Below, one piece after another: positions 26,193 through 34,504 of a stretch of DNA of 64,000 nt. Every line of letters begins with the position of its first letter. Position 1 is the stretch's first letter. The notes under the pieces are model-generated. The model had not been told where the DNA came from and made no database searches. It worked only from the letters and a program-made list of their open reading frames with translations. Made by a program: the position numbers and the translations under genes. Source of the DNA: Dyadobacter endophyticus (lineage in GTDB: Bacteria > Bacteroidota > Bacteroidia > Cytophagales > Spirosomataceae); NCBI RefSeq assembly GCF_014641595.1, contig NZ_BMIA01000001.1, positions 2,790,426-2,854,425 of the forward strand, given 5' to 3'.

Positions 26193-28361
26193 TTATTTCT
26201 TCAAGACCTTCACAGTTTGCGTTTGGGTCGGCGTAGTCACCCGAATCAGGTACAATCCTGTTTGCTTTTGCGTCATGGAGATCGTTTCTTGATAATTTCC
26301 GTTTCGAGCAGTCACCACTTTGTCAAAGATCGTAAGCCCCGAAAGGTCCGACAATTGAAGGCGTATCGTCTCGCCACTCGCACCTTCCACATTCAGCGAA
26401 AATTGATCCAAAACCGGATTGGGATATGTAATGGCGTTAAATGCATCTTCGGGCGCTACGTTTTCAAGTCCGGTACTGTCGCCTGCGAAAGCTTGCCGCA
26501 TATTATTGTCAGCTGAAAATGCATTTTGTTGTGCCGGGGCAGCAGAGCTCGTCCCAGGCGAGGTTTGAATTCCCACAAATCCGCCGGTAATGAAAATACC
26601 ATTACCATAAGTAATTGTCAGCAAGTCGACGCTTACCTTGCTCTTCAAAGCCGTCCACGCTACGCCAGGAATATATCTGAACAATTTTCCATCTCTTCCA
26701 CAAATCACGAACTGGCCATTTGCAAACGCCACGTCGAGATAGTGAATATCACTGTAAGGATCGCTGGTTGCTGACCAGACCTTTCCGTCTGACGATGTCG
26801 CAAACGATTTTGCAAGGCCCACAGCTACCCATTTGCCGTTTCCATAAGTCACACTTTCCAATGGATACGGCGTGCCGCTGGCCCTGAATGTCCATTGATT
26901 ACCATCCGTGGAGGTTGCCAAAATTCCTTGCAATCCTACCAGCACGAACATTCCGTTGGCATAAGCCACAGCTTTGTAGTGGTAATTACTCTTAGTAACC
27001 GCCTTATACCAGGTTTTACCATCAGAGGAATATAGAATGAGGCCATGATCGCCGACTGCGACGAATTTACCACCACCATATGCGACACCTTCAAGCCTTT
27101 GTCCGTACTCTACCTGGCTATAACTCCACACGTACCCGTCGATAGAGGTTTGAATGATGGCGTCTGTGCCCACTGCGACAAAAAGCCCTTTACCAAACGT
27201 AACGGAGGTAAACACTTCTGCCCCGAGATTCAATTGGATTGTTTCCGCCGCCTTATAATTTATACCATCCAGGGTAGTCAAAATCAGGTTGCGCTTCGTT
27301 CCATAGATTTCGCCGTTATTCGTACCGCCAGCGAGTACAAGACGCCCGTTTCCATAAGCCGAACCGCCGATCTGCGTCTTCCAGTAATTGACTGTCTCCG
27401 AAACCCAGGTGAGGCCGTCGTTATATGACGAGCGGAACATACAACCTTCCCCCGTGGCCAGAAACTGATTCTGAAGATAGCGTACGCTATAAAGGTTTTG
27501 ATCGATGGCCGTCGTAACGAGTGGATTATTCCAGGAAATACCATCGGCAGAAGTAAGTACCTTATTTTTGTTTTGGATCATGACAACAAACTTCCCGGTC
27601 TGCGGATTCGATGCGACTGCTTTCAGGATCAATGTCTGATCAGCCAGACTATATGAGCTCCACGCCATTCCTTCTGCCGAAGCGACGATCGTACCTTTAA
27701 TGCCGACTGCTACGAAACGTCCTGATTTGTTGATACTGATGCCATACAAAGTGTTTGTTGTTGCAGAAACCCTTGCAGTCCATGTTACACCATTGTCATT
27801 AGATGTTTTCAAAAGGCCACTTTCCCCTACCGACACAAAAAGTCCGTTGCCGTAAACGACGTCATAAATGCTGTTTTGCTGCTTATCTGACCTGATAGTC
27901 CAGTCAATACCACTCGATGATGTTAACCGGCAACCCTGCATCCCCACCGCGACGAAAGTTCCGCCACCATAGGCAAGGCTGTACAGGTTCCGGTCTGTTC
28001 CCGAATCATGCTGGTACCAGCTCAGGCCATCGGTTGATGTCAAGACTGTCCCAAGGTCTCCCACCACGACAAAAATTCCATTGGCGTATACAATGCGCCT
28101 CAAATTTCTGGTCTTGCCGACGGGTGATGATCGTTCGTCCCAGGTAATACCGTCGGTTGAAACCCGGATCATCCCGGACTGCCCTACTGCTACATACTTT
28201 CCTGCACCAAATGCAACGTCAAAAAGAACAATGTTGGGTAATAGCTGACGGCTCGTCCAATCAATCTGTGCCTGGGCTGCGAAAATCTGGACAAACAGCA
28301 GCAGTACCAGCAATGTATGTGTAAAGTAGTTGTTTGGCCTTTTAGTAATCGAAAGTTTCAT
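26193..28361 (-). CDS. Secreted double-propeller protein with T9SS sorting domain
   Basis: The 722-aa protein has a signal peptide (cut near FAAQAQ), about 14 repeats of roughly 40 residues with the pattern VAYGNGKFVAVG...TSTDG.TW, and a C-terminal type A sorting domain of the type IX secretion system (YPNPVLDQFSLNVEG ... GLYLIRVTT ... VKVLKK). Fourteen repeats fit two seven-bladed beta-propellers. The sorting domain predicts transport across the outer membrane and attachment to the surface. The role is unknown; propellers often bind glycans or proteins. No linked enzyme is seen. Confidence 0.85.
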   Translation of the reverse strand: MKLSITKRPNNYFTHTLLVLLLFVQIFAAQAQIDWTSRQLLPNIVLFDVAFGAGKYVAVGQSGMIRVSTDGITWDERSSPVGKTRNLRRIVYANGIFVVVGDLGTVLTSTDGLSWYQHDSGTDRNLYSLAYGGGTFVAVGMQGCRLTSSSGIDWTIRSDKQQNSIYDVVYGNGLFVSVGESGLLKTSNDNGVTWTARVSATTNTLYGISINKSGRFVAVGIKGTIVASAEGMAWSSYSLADQTLILKAVASNPQTGKFVVMIQNKNKVLTSADGISWNNPLVTTAIDQNLYSVRYLQNQFLATGEGCMFRSSYNDGLTWVSETVNYWKTQIGGSAYGNGRLVLAGGTNNGEIYGTKRNLILTTLDGINYKAAETIQLNLGAEVFTSVTFGKGLFVAVGTDAIIQTSIDGYVWSYSQVEYGQRLEGVAYGGGKFVAVGDHGLILYSSDGKTWYKAVTKSNYHYKAVAYANGMFVLVGLQGILATSTDGNQWTFRASGTPYPLESVTYGNGKWVAVGLAKSFATSSDGKVWSATSDPYSDIHYLDVAFANGQFVICGRDGKLFRYIPGVAWTALKSKVSVDLLTITYGNGIFITGGFVGIQTSPGTSSAAPAQQNAFSADNNMRQAFAGDSTGLENVAPEDAFNAITYPNPVLDQFSLNVEGASGETIRLQLSDLSGLTIFDKVVTARNGNYQETISMTQKQTGLYLIRVTTPTQTQTVKVLKK

Positions 28362-28421
28362 GACTAATGCTAATTTGTATTTGAAAAAATGAAAATGGTG
28401 TTGGCGACAAACAATCGCAGG

Positions 28422-28718
28422 TTAATTTTTACGGCCATTTGAGAACCGGAATATCAGCAACCAAAGCAGAAAGGCCAGTCCTGGCAAATCGGGTATGGCG
28501 AGCAACAGCTTGGCGGTTGCGTAAAAGCCATTGCTGAATAGCCAAAAACTTCCCGACAATGCAACAACAGGCACGCCAATGGCGACGATCGCCGCTCGAT
28601 AAAAGGGTGCCGACGGGCCTCCCGGAGTAGTGTATACGCTGTCTCTGAAAAGGTAAAGCAAAACCAGCAATATACCGGCGCAAAAAAACCAAAGAACCCA
28701 GAAGACGATCATTTGCAA
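28422..28718 (-). CDS. Small integral membrane protein, unknown function
   Basis: The 98-aa protein is hydrophobic, with three predicted membrane helices (VFWVLWFFCAGILLVLLYLF; AAIVAIGVPVVALSGSFWLF; LPGLAFLLWLLIFRF) and a basic tail (SNGRKN). A frame from 28722 overlaps it in another phase, but its residue make-up is not membrane-like, so I prefer this one. I do not recognise a family. It sits between the propeller gene and a lipoprotein gene in the same direction, behind a terminator. Confidence 0.6.
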   Translation of the reverse strand: MQMIVFWVLWFFCAGILLVLLYLFRDSVYTTPGGPSAPFYRAAIVAIGVPVVALSGSFWLFSNGFYATAKLLLAIPDLPGLAFLLWLLIFRFSNGRKN

Positions 28719-28738
28719 GCATTATTAGGGGTGCATGG

Positions 28739-28769
28739 TAAAAGGCCGGGGTTTTACTGCCCGGGCCTT
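28739..28769 (-). terminator. Rho-independent terminator of the lipoprotein gene
   Basis: AAGGCC-G-GGG (28742-28751) pairs with CCC-G-GGCCTT (28760-28769) around an 8-nt loop, with one G-G mismatch. Read leftward, the stem is followed by TTTTA. It lies 9 bp after the lipoprotein stop. Confidence 0.65.
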
Positions 28770-28777
28770 AAATCTCC

Positions 28778-29371
28778 TTAATACGATATCAGGGCATTTT
28801 CGTAATAGATATCCAGCACCAGGGTATCTGTGCTTTTGACCTGTACCAGAATGTATTTTCCGCCTGGCGTTTTGTAGGCTAGCACCGTTCCGACTGGAAT
28901 ATAGTTTGTCCAGAACGCGGAACCCGCAGGGGCCCAGTTCGCGCCGCCCCCCGTGTAAAATTTGAGCGTAGCCAAATATTCTTTCGTCAGTTTACTGACA
29001 TCCTGGATGCCTGCAATTGCGAAATGCATTGATTCTGTGTTGATCGCATAGTAGCAATTGGAACCTACACCCCAGCTGATATCTCCTGCATGCTCATCCA
29101 CGATCGAGAACGGACTGGTCAGTTTCAATCCTTTGAGTAGCGGAACTGTCGCTGTGTGGACGTATTTCCAGGGAACCGTTAAGAAAGGTGGTATTTGTTT
29201 CGGTGTCCTGCCGTCCACCTGCATAGCCGCTGTGCTTTCGTTTGGCGTAGCCGCATAACCAGCCATTGCAGGCATTGCGCCGCCATCCGGCGTCAGGTCA
29301 TTCGGTTTTTCGCAGCTCAAAATAAACAGTGAAAGTAAAAGCATTGCGGTACTCGTAAGAACATTTTTCAT
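28778..29371 (-). CDS. Lipoprotein, unknown function
   Basis: The 197-aa protein starts with a lipoprotein signal (MKNVLTSTAMLLLSLFILSC, Cys20), followed by an Asp/Pro-rich linker. The rest is beta-rich, ending in ILVQVKSTDTLVLDIYYE. No domain is recognised. The frame is open to 29500, but only the ATGs at 29381-29383 and 29369-29371 give a lipoprotein signal; I chose the latter. A perfect -7 element (29523-29530) and a pair of direct repeats lie upstream, suggesting activator control. Confidence 0.72.
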   Translation of the reverse strand: MKNVLTSTAMLLLSLFILSCEKPNDLTPDGGAMPAMAGYAATPNESTAAMQVDGRTPKQIPPFLTVPWKYVHTATVPLLKGLKLTSPFSIVDEHAGDISWGVGSNCYYAINTESMHFAIAGIQDVSKLTKEYLATLKFYTGGGANWAPAGSAFWTNYIPVGTVLAYKTPGGKYILVQVKSTDTLVLDIYYENALISY

Positions 29372-29522
29372 GGCATTTTGCATGTGGTTTAAATAAATTG
29401 AATTGATTTGACTAGTAAATATCCTTGGATAAAGCATCGCGGGTAAAACTCGGCCGACATCGGCGATTGTGTGTAAAATCCTGATGATCATGTGATGCAA
29501 ATATTCTCAGATTCGACTGATG

Positions 29523-29608
29523 CAAACTTAGGAATGGCGGCGGCAGGCATCCTATTCCGACGGGTATACAAGAGGTACACTGGCCTGGAAAGTAGGTATA
29601 CAAAAGGT
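29523..29608 (-). promoter_or_regulatory. -7 element with upstream direct repeats, before the lipoprotein gene
   Basis: Leftward, TAAGTTTG (29523-29530) is a perfect TAnnTTTG -7 box, without a matching -33 box. Just upstream are GGTATACAAGAGGTA (29563-29577) and GGTATACAAAAGGTA (29594-29608), identical at 14 of 15 positions and offset by 31 bp (about three helical turns). This layout fits an activator replacing the -33 contact; the AraC regulator encoded at 29898 is a candidate. Confidence 0.5.
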
Positions 29609-29897
29609 AACGATAAGGCTTCTCCTGAAAAATACCGACTAAATCAATACTTCATGGTCATACCAACAGCCGTCCTTAATTTTTATTCACGGAATGAAGG
29701 CTTCCCGTTTTCAGGGCATTGGTGGCTTAAACTCGGTAATAATTTTATCATGATTCCTAAATTAATGGACTAATCGGACTGCCGACGCGGCTGTTTTTAC
29801 AATTTTGTCCAACCATTTAGGGGGCTAACACAGGTATCGGTTCTCGCGGCCGGTAGTGCCGTGTAAATCTACGCACTGCTAATCTCGGTGCTACTTA
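29609..29897. other. Intergenic, no gene seen
   Basis: A rightward ORF (29492-29773) has no recognisable domain and I do not support it. Otherwise nothing stands out before the stop of the AraC gene. Confidence 0.35.
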
Positions 29898-30773
29898 TTA
29901 CACGACACTGTTGATTTTCTTATATTCGGTAGGCGTTTGTCCAGTAATGTTCTTGAACGTGCGAGAGAAATAAGAAAGACTATCAAAGCCGGTTTCTGTC
30001 GCAATTTCCGAAAGGGTAAGATTTGTGGCAATAATGAGGTACTGCGCCCTTTCAATTCTTTTCTTCTGGATGTATACCAACGGGCGTTCCCCTGTATAGC
30101 TGGTGAAAATCTTGGAAAAATAATTAGCATTATAGCTTACCCGGTCAGCTAAATGTTCAACAGTCAGGTTGTGCTGCAGATGCGTGAGGATATAATTGAT
30201 CGAGTCGAGAATCTTGGAAGGAATCTTTTTTGGCTCCGCAGGCTGGAAGTACTCAAGCCTTAAGAATCGTGCAATCAATTCGAGAATCAAGCCTTTCGTC
30301 TCGATGTAGTCAGACAGCGGTATCAGATTGTTTTTTTTCTGAAAACCGGCAAGTGTGGGCTGTTTCTCGTACTCACGGGGATTGTCTGACCTTCTCAGAT
30401 CCCTACCAGGGTTCAGTTGCAGAATCCTTTTGAAGCGAATGGTGTCTTCCGGTTCCGACCGAATCTTATAGATTTTTCTGCCGGAAGAAAATAGCGAGGT
30501 CCCGTCTGTACTTTCTTCCAATACATGAACGTAAAACTGGCTGAGATGTTTGGGGCAGTGGTGACTGCATAAAGTGAAACTGGGCACCAAATACAAGTAG
30601 CCTTTCTCCAAGACATGCCCACTGTCTTCCTCACCGAGCAACCCATACCCGTCTTCAATCAAGTAAATCCGATAAAAAGGACTGATTACATTTCGATAAT
30701 TCCAATTTTTGTTCAATTGTACATAGTCCGCATTCAATAACGAAAATATGGATTTAAAGCCTTCATTGTCCAT
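29898..30773 (-). CDS. AraC-family transcriptional regulator
   Basis: The 291-aa protein has a cupin-like sugar-sensing N-terminus (about residues 20-160) and two C-terminal helix-turn-helices (about 190-290): LTVEHLADRVSYNANYFSKIF and LTLSEIATETGFDSLSYFSRTFKNITGQTP. It is divergent from the fucose cluster (356 bp to the fucP start) and so is the likely activator of it, responding to L-fucose or a derivative. A perfect -7 box TATCTTTG lies at 30805-30812. It could also act on the lipoprotein gene to the left. Confidence 0.9.
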   Translation of the reverse strand: MDNEGFKSIFSLLNADYVQLNKNWNYRNVISPFYRIYLIEDGYGLLGEEDSGHVLEKGYLYLVPSFTLCSHHCPKHLSQFYVHVLEESTDGTSLFSSGRKIYKIRSEPEDTIRFKRILQLNPGRDLRRSDNPREYEKQPTLAGFQKKNNLIPLSDYIETKGLILELIARFLRLEYFQPAEPKKIPSKILDSINYILTHLQHNLTVEHLADRVSYNANYFSKIFTSYTGERPLVYIQKKRIERAQYLIIATNLTLSEIATETGFDSLSYFSRTFKNITGQTPTEYKKINSVV

Positions 30774-30804
30774 TCAAGTCGATAATTGTCATTGATACAT
30801 TTTT

Positions 30805-30877
30805 CAAAGATAGTCTGATTTGTTAAAATAAAAAGCATTTTTGTACAATTACTACAATTTATTAAACTATACATTTG
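30805..30877. promoter_or_regulatory. Divergent promoter region of the AraC gene and fucP
   Basis: Leftward TATCTTTG (30805-30812) is a perfect -7 box for the AraC gene. Rightward TACATTTG (30870-30877) is a perfect -7 box for the fucose cluster. Neither has a clean TTTG 19 bp upstream, which suggests activator dependence. The region is AT-rich, and a further 250 bp up to 31129 holds only a 29-codon frame (31013-31102) that I do not support. Confidence 0.5.
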
Positions 30878-31129
30878 TCCCATATTCCGATCTCTTAGAA
30901 GTCGGTGTGTTTTTAACGATTTACCAACTGCAAGAGGGAAGCACGCAGTACGAACCTCACATTGAAAATATGATCACCCGTCCAAATTTGGCTTCAAGGA
31001 TGTGACCAACGAATGAAAACAGAAAACTGGGATCCGGGGGAGCAGCTCCCGGCCAAAAGTGGGTTTAGTGAATCAGATTTGCAAAACTGCCCCATAGTTT
31101 AGTTGTCCAACCAAAATTCTCTTAATGCT

Positions 31130-32380
31130 ATGGCTGATCGTAAAACGAGGCTGGCTGTTATTTTAATCACGTCCTTATTTTTTATGTGGGGGTTTGCCTT
31201 AAACCTAAATCCTATATTGATTCCACACTTAAAAAAGGCATGTCAGCTTAGCGACTTTCAGTCTGCTCTGATTGATTCGGCATCATATATTGCCTATTTC
31301 CTTGTCGCGTTGCCCGCCGGACTTTTCATGAAAAAATTCGGATACAAATCGGGTATTATACTGGGTTTGTTGCTGTTTGCTCTCGGGACTTTCCTTTTTT
31401 ATCCTGCGGCAGAAATACGCAATTTTGGCTTCTTTCTGGTAGCCCTTTTCATAATAGCAAGTGGACTGACTTTACTTGAGACTGCGGCGAATCCCTATAT
31501 TATGATTTTAGGAGATACTGATTCAGCAACACAGCGGCTCAATTTCGCACAATCCTTTAACGGGCTGGCCGCATTTCTGGCTCCCTTAATGGGGGGGTCA
31601 TTTATTCTTTCAGGGAAAAATCTATCCGAGCAGCAACAATTCTCCATGTCTTCAAGGGAGCTTGATGCGTATCTGAATTTGGAAGCATCTTCGGTACAAA
31701 TGCCGTTCATAGCTATTGGTATAGTAGTGCTGCTGGTCTCGATGCTTGTCTGGCGCACTCAATTGCCAGAAATAAAAGAAGAAGAAATTGAGGTTAGAAA
31801 AACCGGTTCAATATGGAACGAGAGAAATCTGATGCTTGGCGTGACAGCGCAGTTTTTTTATGTCGGTGGTCAGGTATGTATCAGCAGCTTTTTTATCCGC
31901 TTTGCAGATAAGGTAGCTGGCATTGAAGAGAGAAGCGCGGCATATCTTTTATCTGGCGCATTTTTGAGCTTTATGGTGGGTCGTTTCATAGGCACTTATC
32001 TGATGAAATTTGTCGCGCCGCCACGGCTTTTAGCGGTCTACAGTCTGATAAACATCGTTCTGTTGATTACAGCAGTTTCCACCACCGCAATGATTTCGGT
32101 ATATGCCTTACTGGGCGTTCAATTTTTTATGTCCATCATGTTTCCGACCATATTCGCACTGAGCATTCATGGACTCGGTGCGAAGACCAAAGTCGGCTCC
32201 TCACTGGTGATCATGTCCATCGTTGGTGGCGCGGTATTTCCGGTCATCATGGGACAAGTTTCCGACATTTCATCCATTCAGACAGCTTACGTCGTGCCAG
32301 CTTTTTGTTTTCTGGTTGTACTTTATTTTGCTTTAAAAAACAATTCTATCAAAAATATTTCATTGGCCACATCTCACTGA
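31130..32380 (+). CDS. fucP: L-fucose:H+ symporter (FucP-like MFS)
   Basis: The 416-aa, 12-helix protein has the FucP pattern: SLFFMWGFALNLNPILIPHLKKA in helix 1, LETAANPYI (about residue 120), RLNFAQSFNGLAA and LSIHGLGAKTKVGSS in the C half. FucP imports L-fucose with a proton. The frame is open to a TTG at 31103; I prefer the ATG at 31130-31132. It heads a rightward cluster with two dehydrogenases, three glycosidases and a mutarotase, which together support fucose as substrate. Confidence 0.9.
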   Translation: MADRKTRLAVILITSLFFMWGFALNLNPILIPHLKKACQLSDFQSALIDSASYIAYFLVALPAGLFMKKFGYKSGIILGLLLFALGTFLFYPAAEIRNFGFFLVALFIIASGLTLLETAANPYIMILGDTDSATQRLNFAQSFNGLAAFLAPLMGGSFILSGKNLSEQQQFSMSSRELDAYLNLEASSVQMPFIAIGIVVLLVSMLVWRTQLPEIKEEEIEVRKTGSIWNERNLMLGVTAQFFYVGGQVCISSFFIRFADKVAGIEERSAAYLLSGAFLSFMVGRFIGTYLMKFVAPPRLLAVYSLINIVLLITAVSTTAMISVYALLGVQFFMSIMFPTIFALSIHGLGAKTKVGSSLVIMSIVGGAVFPVIMGQVSDISSIQTAYVVPAFCFLVVLYFALKNNSIKNISLATSH

Positions 32381-32465
32381 TTGCCAGAACATTGATATGC
32401 GATATTAACAATGGAAATTATGCAACTACATAGTCTGACAACTACGCAACAAATACAATCTATAG

Positions 32466-33254
32466 ATGGATTTACAGCTTGGAGATAAAGTAATTATCGT
32501 TACCGGGGGTGCCAAGGGAATTGGCGAAGGAATCGTTCGAGTGCTAGCAGCACAGGGCGCTATTCCTGTCATTGTTGGACGTAATGAGCAAGACAATCAA
32601 AAGATTGTAACCGACCTGAAATCAAAAGGCTACAAAGCTTTTCATGTGACAGCCGAACTAACCCGCCCCGAAGAATCACAAAATTGCGTAAACGCAGTTT
32701 TGAAAGAGTTTGGACGCATCGACGGACTAGTAAATAATGCCGGCGTAAATGATGGAATCGGGCTGGAAGACGGCAATTACGAGGATTTTCTCGGATCGCT
32801 ACACAAAAACCTGGTTCATTACTATCTGATGGCGCATCATGTTTTGCCGGCTTTAAAAGAATCAAAAGGAGCGATAGTAAATATTAGCTCTAAAACAGCT
32901 GAGACCGGTCAAGGTGGCACATCAGCCTATGCCGCCGCAAACGGCGGACGCCTCGCACTTACGCGGGAATGGGCCGTAGAGTTACTCAAATACGGTATTC
33001 GTGTCAATGCTGTAATTGTGGCCGAGTGCTGGACACCGCTCTACGAGCGCTGGATTGAAACACTTCCAAACCCCAAAGCTAAATTGGCCTCCATCACCGC
33101 CAGTATTCCTTTTGAAAACCGGATGACTACTTCGGAAGAGATTGCCAACATGACCGTATTTCTTATTTCAGAAAAGTCAAGTCACACTACTGGTCAGCTT
33201 ATTTATGTCGATGGAGGTTATGTACATCTGGACAGGGCACTTGCTAATTCCTGA
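32466..33254 (+). CDS. SDR oxidoreductase, probable L-fucose dehydrogenase
   Basis: The 262-aa protein has the Rossmann motif TGGAKGIGEG (residues 14-23), NNAG (about 88) and the serine of NISSK (about 140). The active-site motif reads YAAAN, not YxxxK: the catalytic lysine is replaced by asparagine (codon AAC). The C-terminus (TGQLIYVDGGYV) is intact. Family and context suggest oxidation of L-fucose to the lactone with NAD(P). The Asn may be a family feature or make the enzyme atypical. It lies 85 bp after fucP, before the zinc dehydrogenase. Confidence 0.8.
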   Translation: MDLQLGDKVIIVTGGAKGIGEGIVRVLAAQGAIPVIVGRNEQDNQKIVTDLKSKGYKAFHVTAELTRPEESQNCVNAVLKEFGRIDGLVNNAGVNDGIGLEDGNYEDFLGSLHKNLVHYYLMAHHVLPALKESKGAIVNISSKTAETGQGGTSAYAAANGGRLALTREWAVELLKYGIRVNAVIVAECWTPLYERWIETLPNPKAKLASITASIPFENRMTTSEEIANMTVFLISEKSSHTTGQLIYVDGGYVHLDRALANS

Positions 33255-33299
33255 GATGTCTTCCCAATCGAGCCACCGATATTGAAAACATCACGAAAT

Positions 33300-34313
33300 A
33301 TGAATACACTTGTTTGTGTGACTCCCGGCGAATTTGATTACAGAGAAGCCGAAAGGCCGGAACTTACCCCGCGGCGTACAATTATCAAGATCAAGCGTGT
33401 GGGAATATGCGGCACAGACTTGCATGCTTTCGAAGGAACCCAGCCTTTTTTCAGTTATCCCCGCATCCTGGGTCACGAACTGGCCGGAGAGATCGTAGAA
33501 ACTGATGGTTCGCATGGATTCTCTGTTGGTGAATCCGTAACATTTATCCCTTATTTTAATTGTGGCAAATGTATAGCGTGCCGAAACGAAAAACCCAATT
33601 GCTGTACCAGCATCCAGGTTTTTGGGGTGCATATAGACGGTGGCATGTCAGAATATGTCTCGATTCCTTCTGATCATTTAGTACACGGCAGTGGGCTTAG
33701 TCTTGATGAACTTGCGCTGGTTGAACCGCTGGCTATCGGGGCACATGGCGTACGAAGAGCAGGAGTAACGCCGAAAGATACTGTGCTCGTAGTTGGAGCC
33801 GGACCAATCGGGCTAGCCACGATGGAATTTGCGCGAATAGCAGGGGCCACCGTCATTGCAATGGACATTAACGATAGCAGGCTTGTTTTCTGTCGGGAAA
33901 AAATTGGCGTCACACACACGATCAACGCGCTCACTGAAAATGCACAAGAAAAACTCGCCGAGCTCACCGATGGAGATATGCCAACGGTTATTATCGATGC
34001 CACGGGAAATTTGAGGGCCATCAATACTGCGTTCCAATACCTTGCCCATGGGGGGAGGTATGTACTGATTGGCTTGCAAAAAGCTGAGATCAGCTTTTCT
34101 CATCCTGATTTTCACAAACGGGAAGCAACTTTAATGAGTAGTCGCAACGCAACCAGAGAAGATTTTGAACATGTAATCAAAAGTATGAAAGCTGGGATGA
34201 TCAATCCTAGGACATACATTACCCATCGTGTCGCTTTCGGTGACGTAAAAAGACAGTTCAAAAACTGGCTTGAAGCTAATAGTGGCGTGATCAAGGCAAT
34301 GGTCACAATGTAA
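33300..34313 (+). CDS. Zinc-dependent alcohol dehydrogenase
   Basis: The 337-aa medium-chain dehydrogenase has the catalytic zinc ligands in CGTDLHAFEG and GHELAGEIVE, the structural-zinc cysteines CGKCIACRNEKPNCC (about residues 86-100), and the NAD loop VVGAGPIGLATME (about 165). In the fucose context it could oxidise 2-keto-3-deoxy-L-fuconate or a related polyol; this is inference. I start it at the ATG 33300-33302 rather than the TTG at 33282. It lies 45 bp after the SDR gene. Confidence 0.88.
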   Translation: MNTLVCVTPGEFDYREAERPELTPRRTIIKIKRVGICGTDLHAFEGTQPFFSYPRILGHELAGEIVETDGSHGFSVGESVTFIPYFNCGKCIACRNEKPNCCTSIQVFGVHIDGGMSEYVSIPSDHLVHGSGLSLDELALVEPLAIGAHGVRRAGVTPKDTVLVVGAGPIGLATMEFARIAGATVIAMDINDSRLVFCREKIGVTHTINALTENAQEKLAELTDGDMPTVIIDATGNLRAINTAFQYLAHGGRYVLIGLQKAEISFSHPDFHKREATLMSSRNATREDFEHVIKSMKAGMINPRTYITHRVAFGDVKRQFKNWLEANSGVIKAMVTM

Positions 34314-34504
34314 CATTTACTTATCTCTCCGCCATGAGATGCATATTTCCTGGTAATCCCTTAGACTCCGCCCCCTTTTCACATGGATATTGAAGCTGGC
34401 GAAGTTAAGTGACACACATCAAATTAAAATATCAACCGCCCATTTCCCGGCTAGTTTCAATGTCAGGACATGGCTATACCTAAAACGTTGCAAAACCCCC
34501 AAAT

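Noticed and set aside
29492-29773. A 93-codon rightward ORF near the lipoprotein promoter
   Set aside because: It spans the predicted -7 box and direct repeats and encodes nothing recognisable.
31013-31102. A 29-codon frame ending in TAG just before the TTG of the fucP frame
   Set aside because: It is in frame with fucP and could look like a leader peptide or an N-terminal part with a stop, but FucP is full length from its own ATG and the peptide has no pattern.
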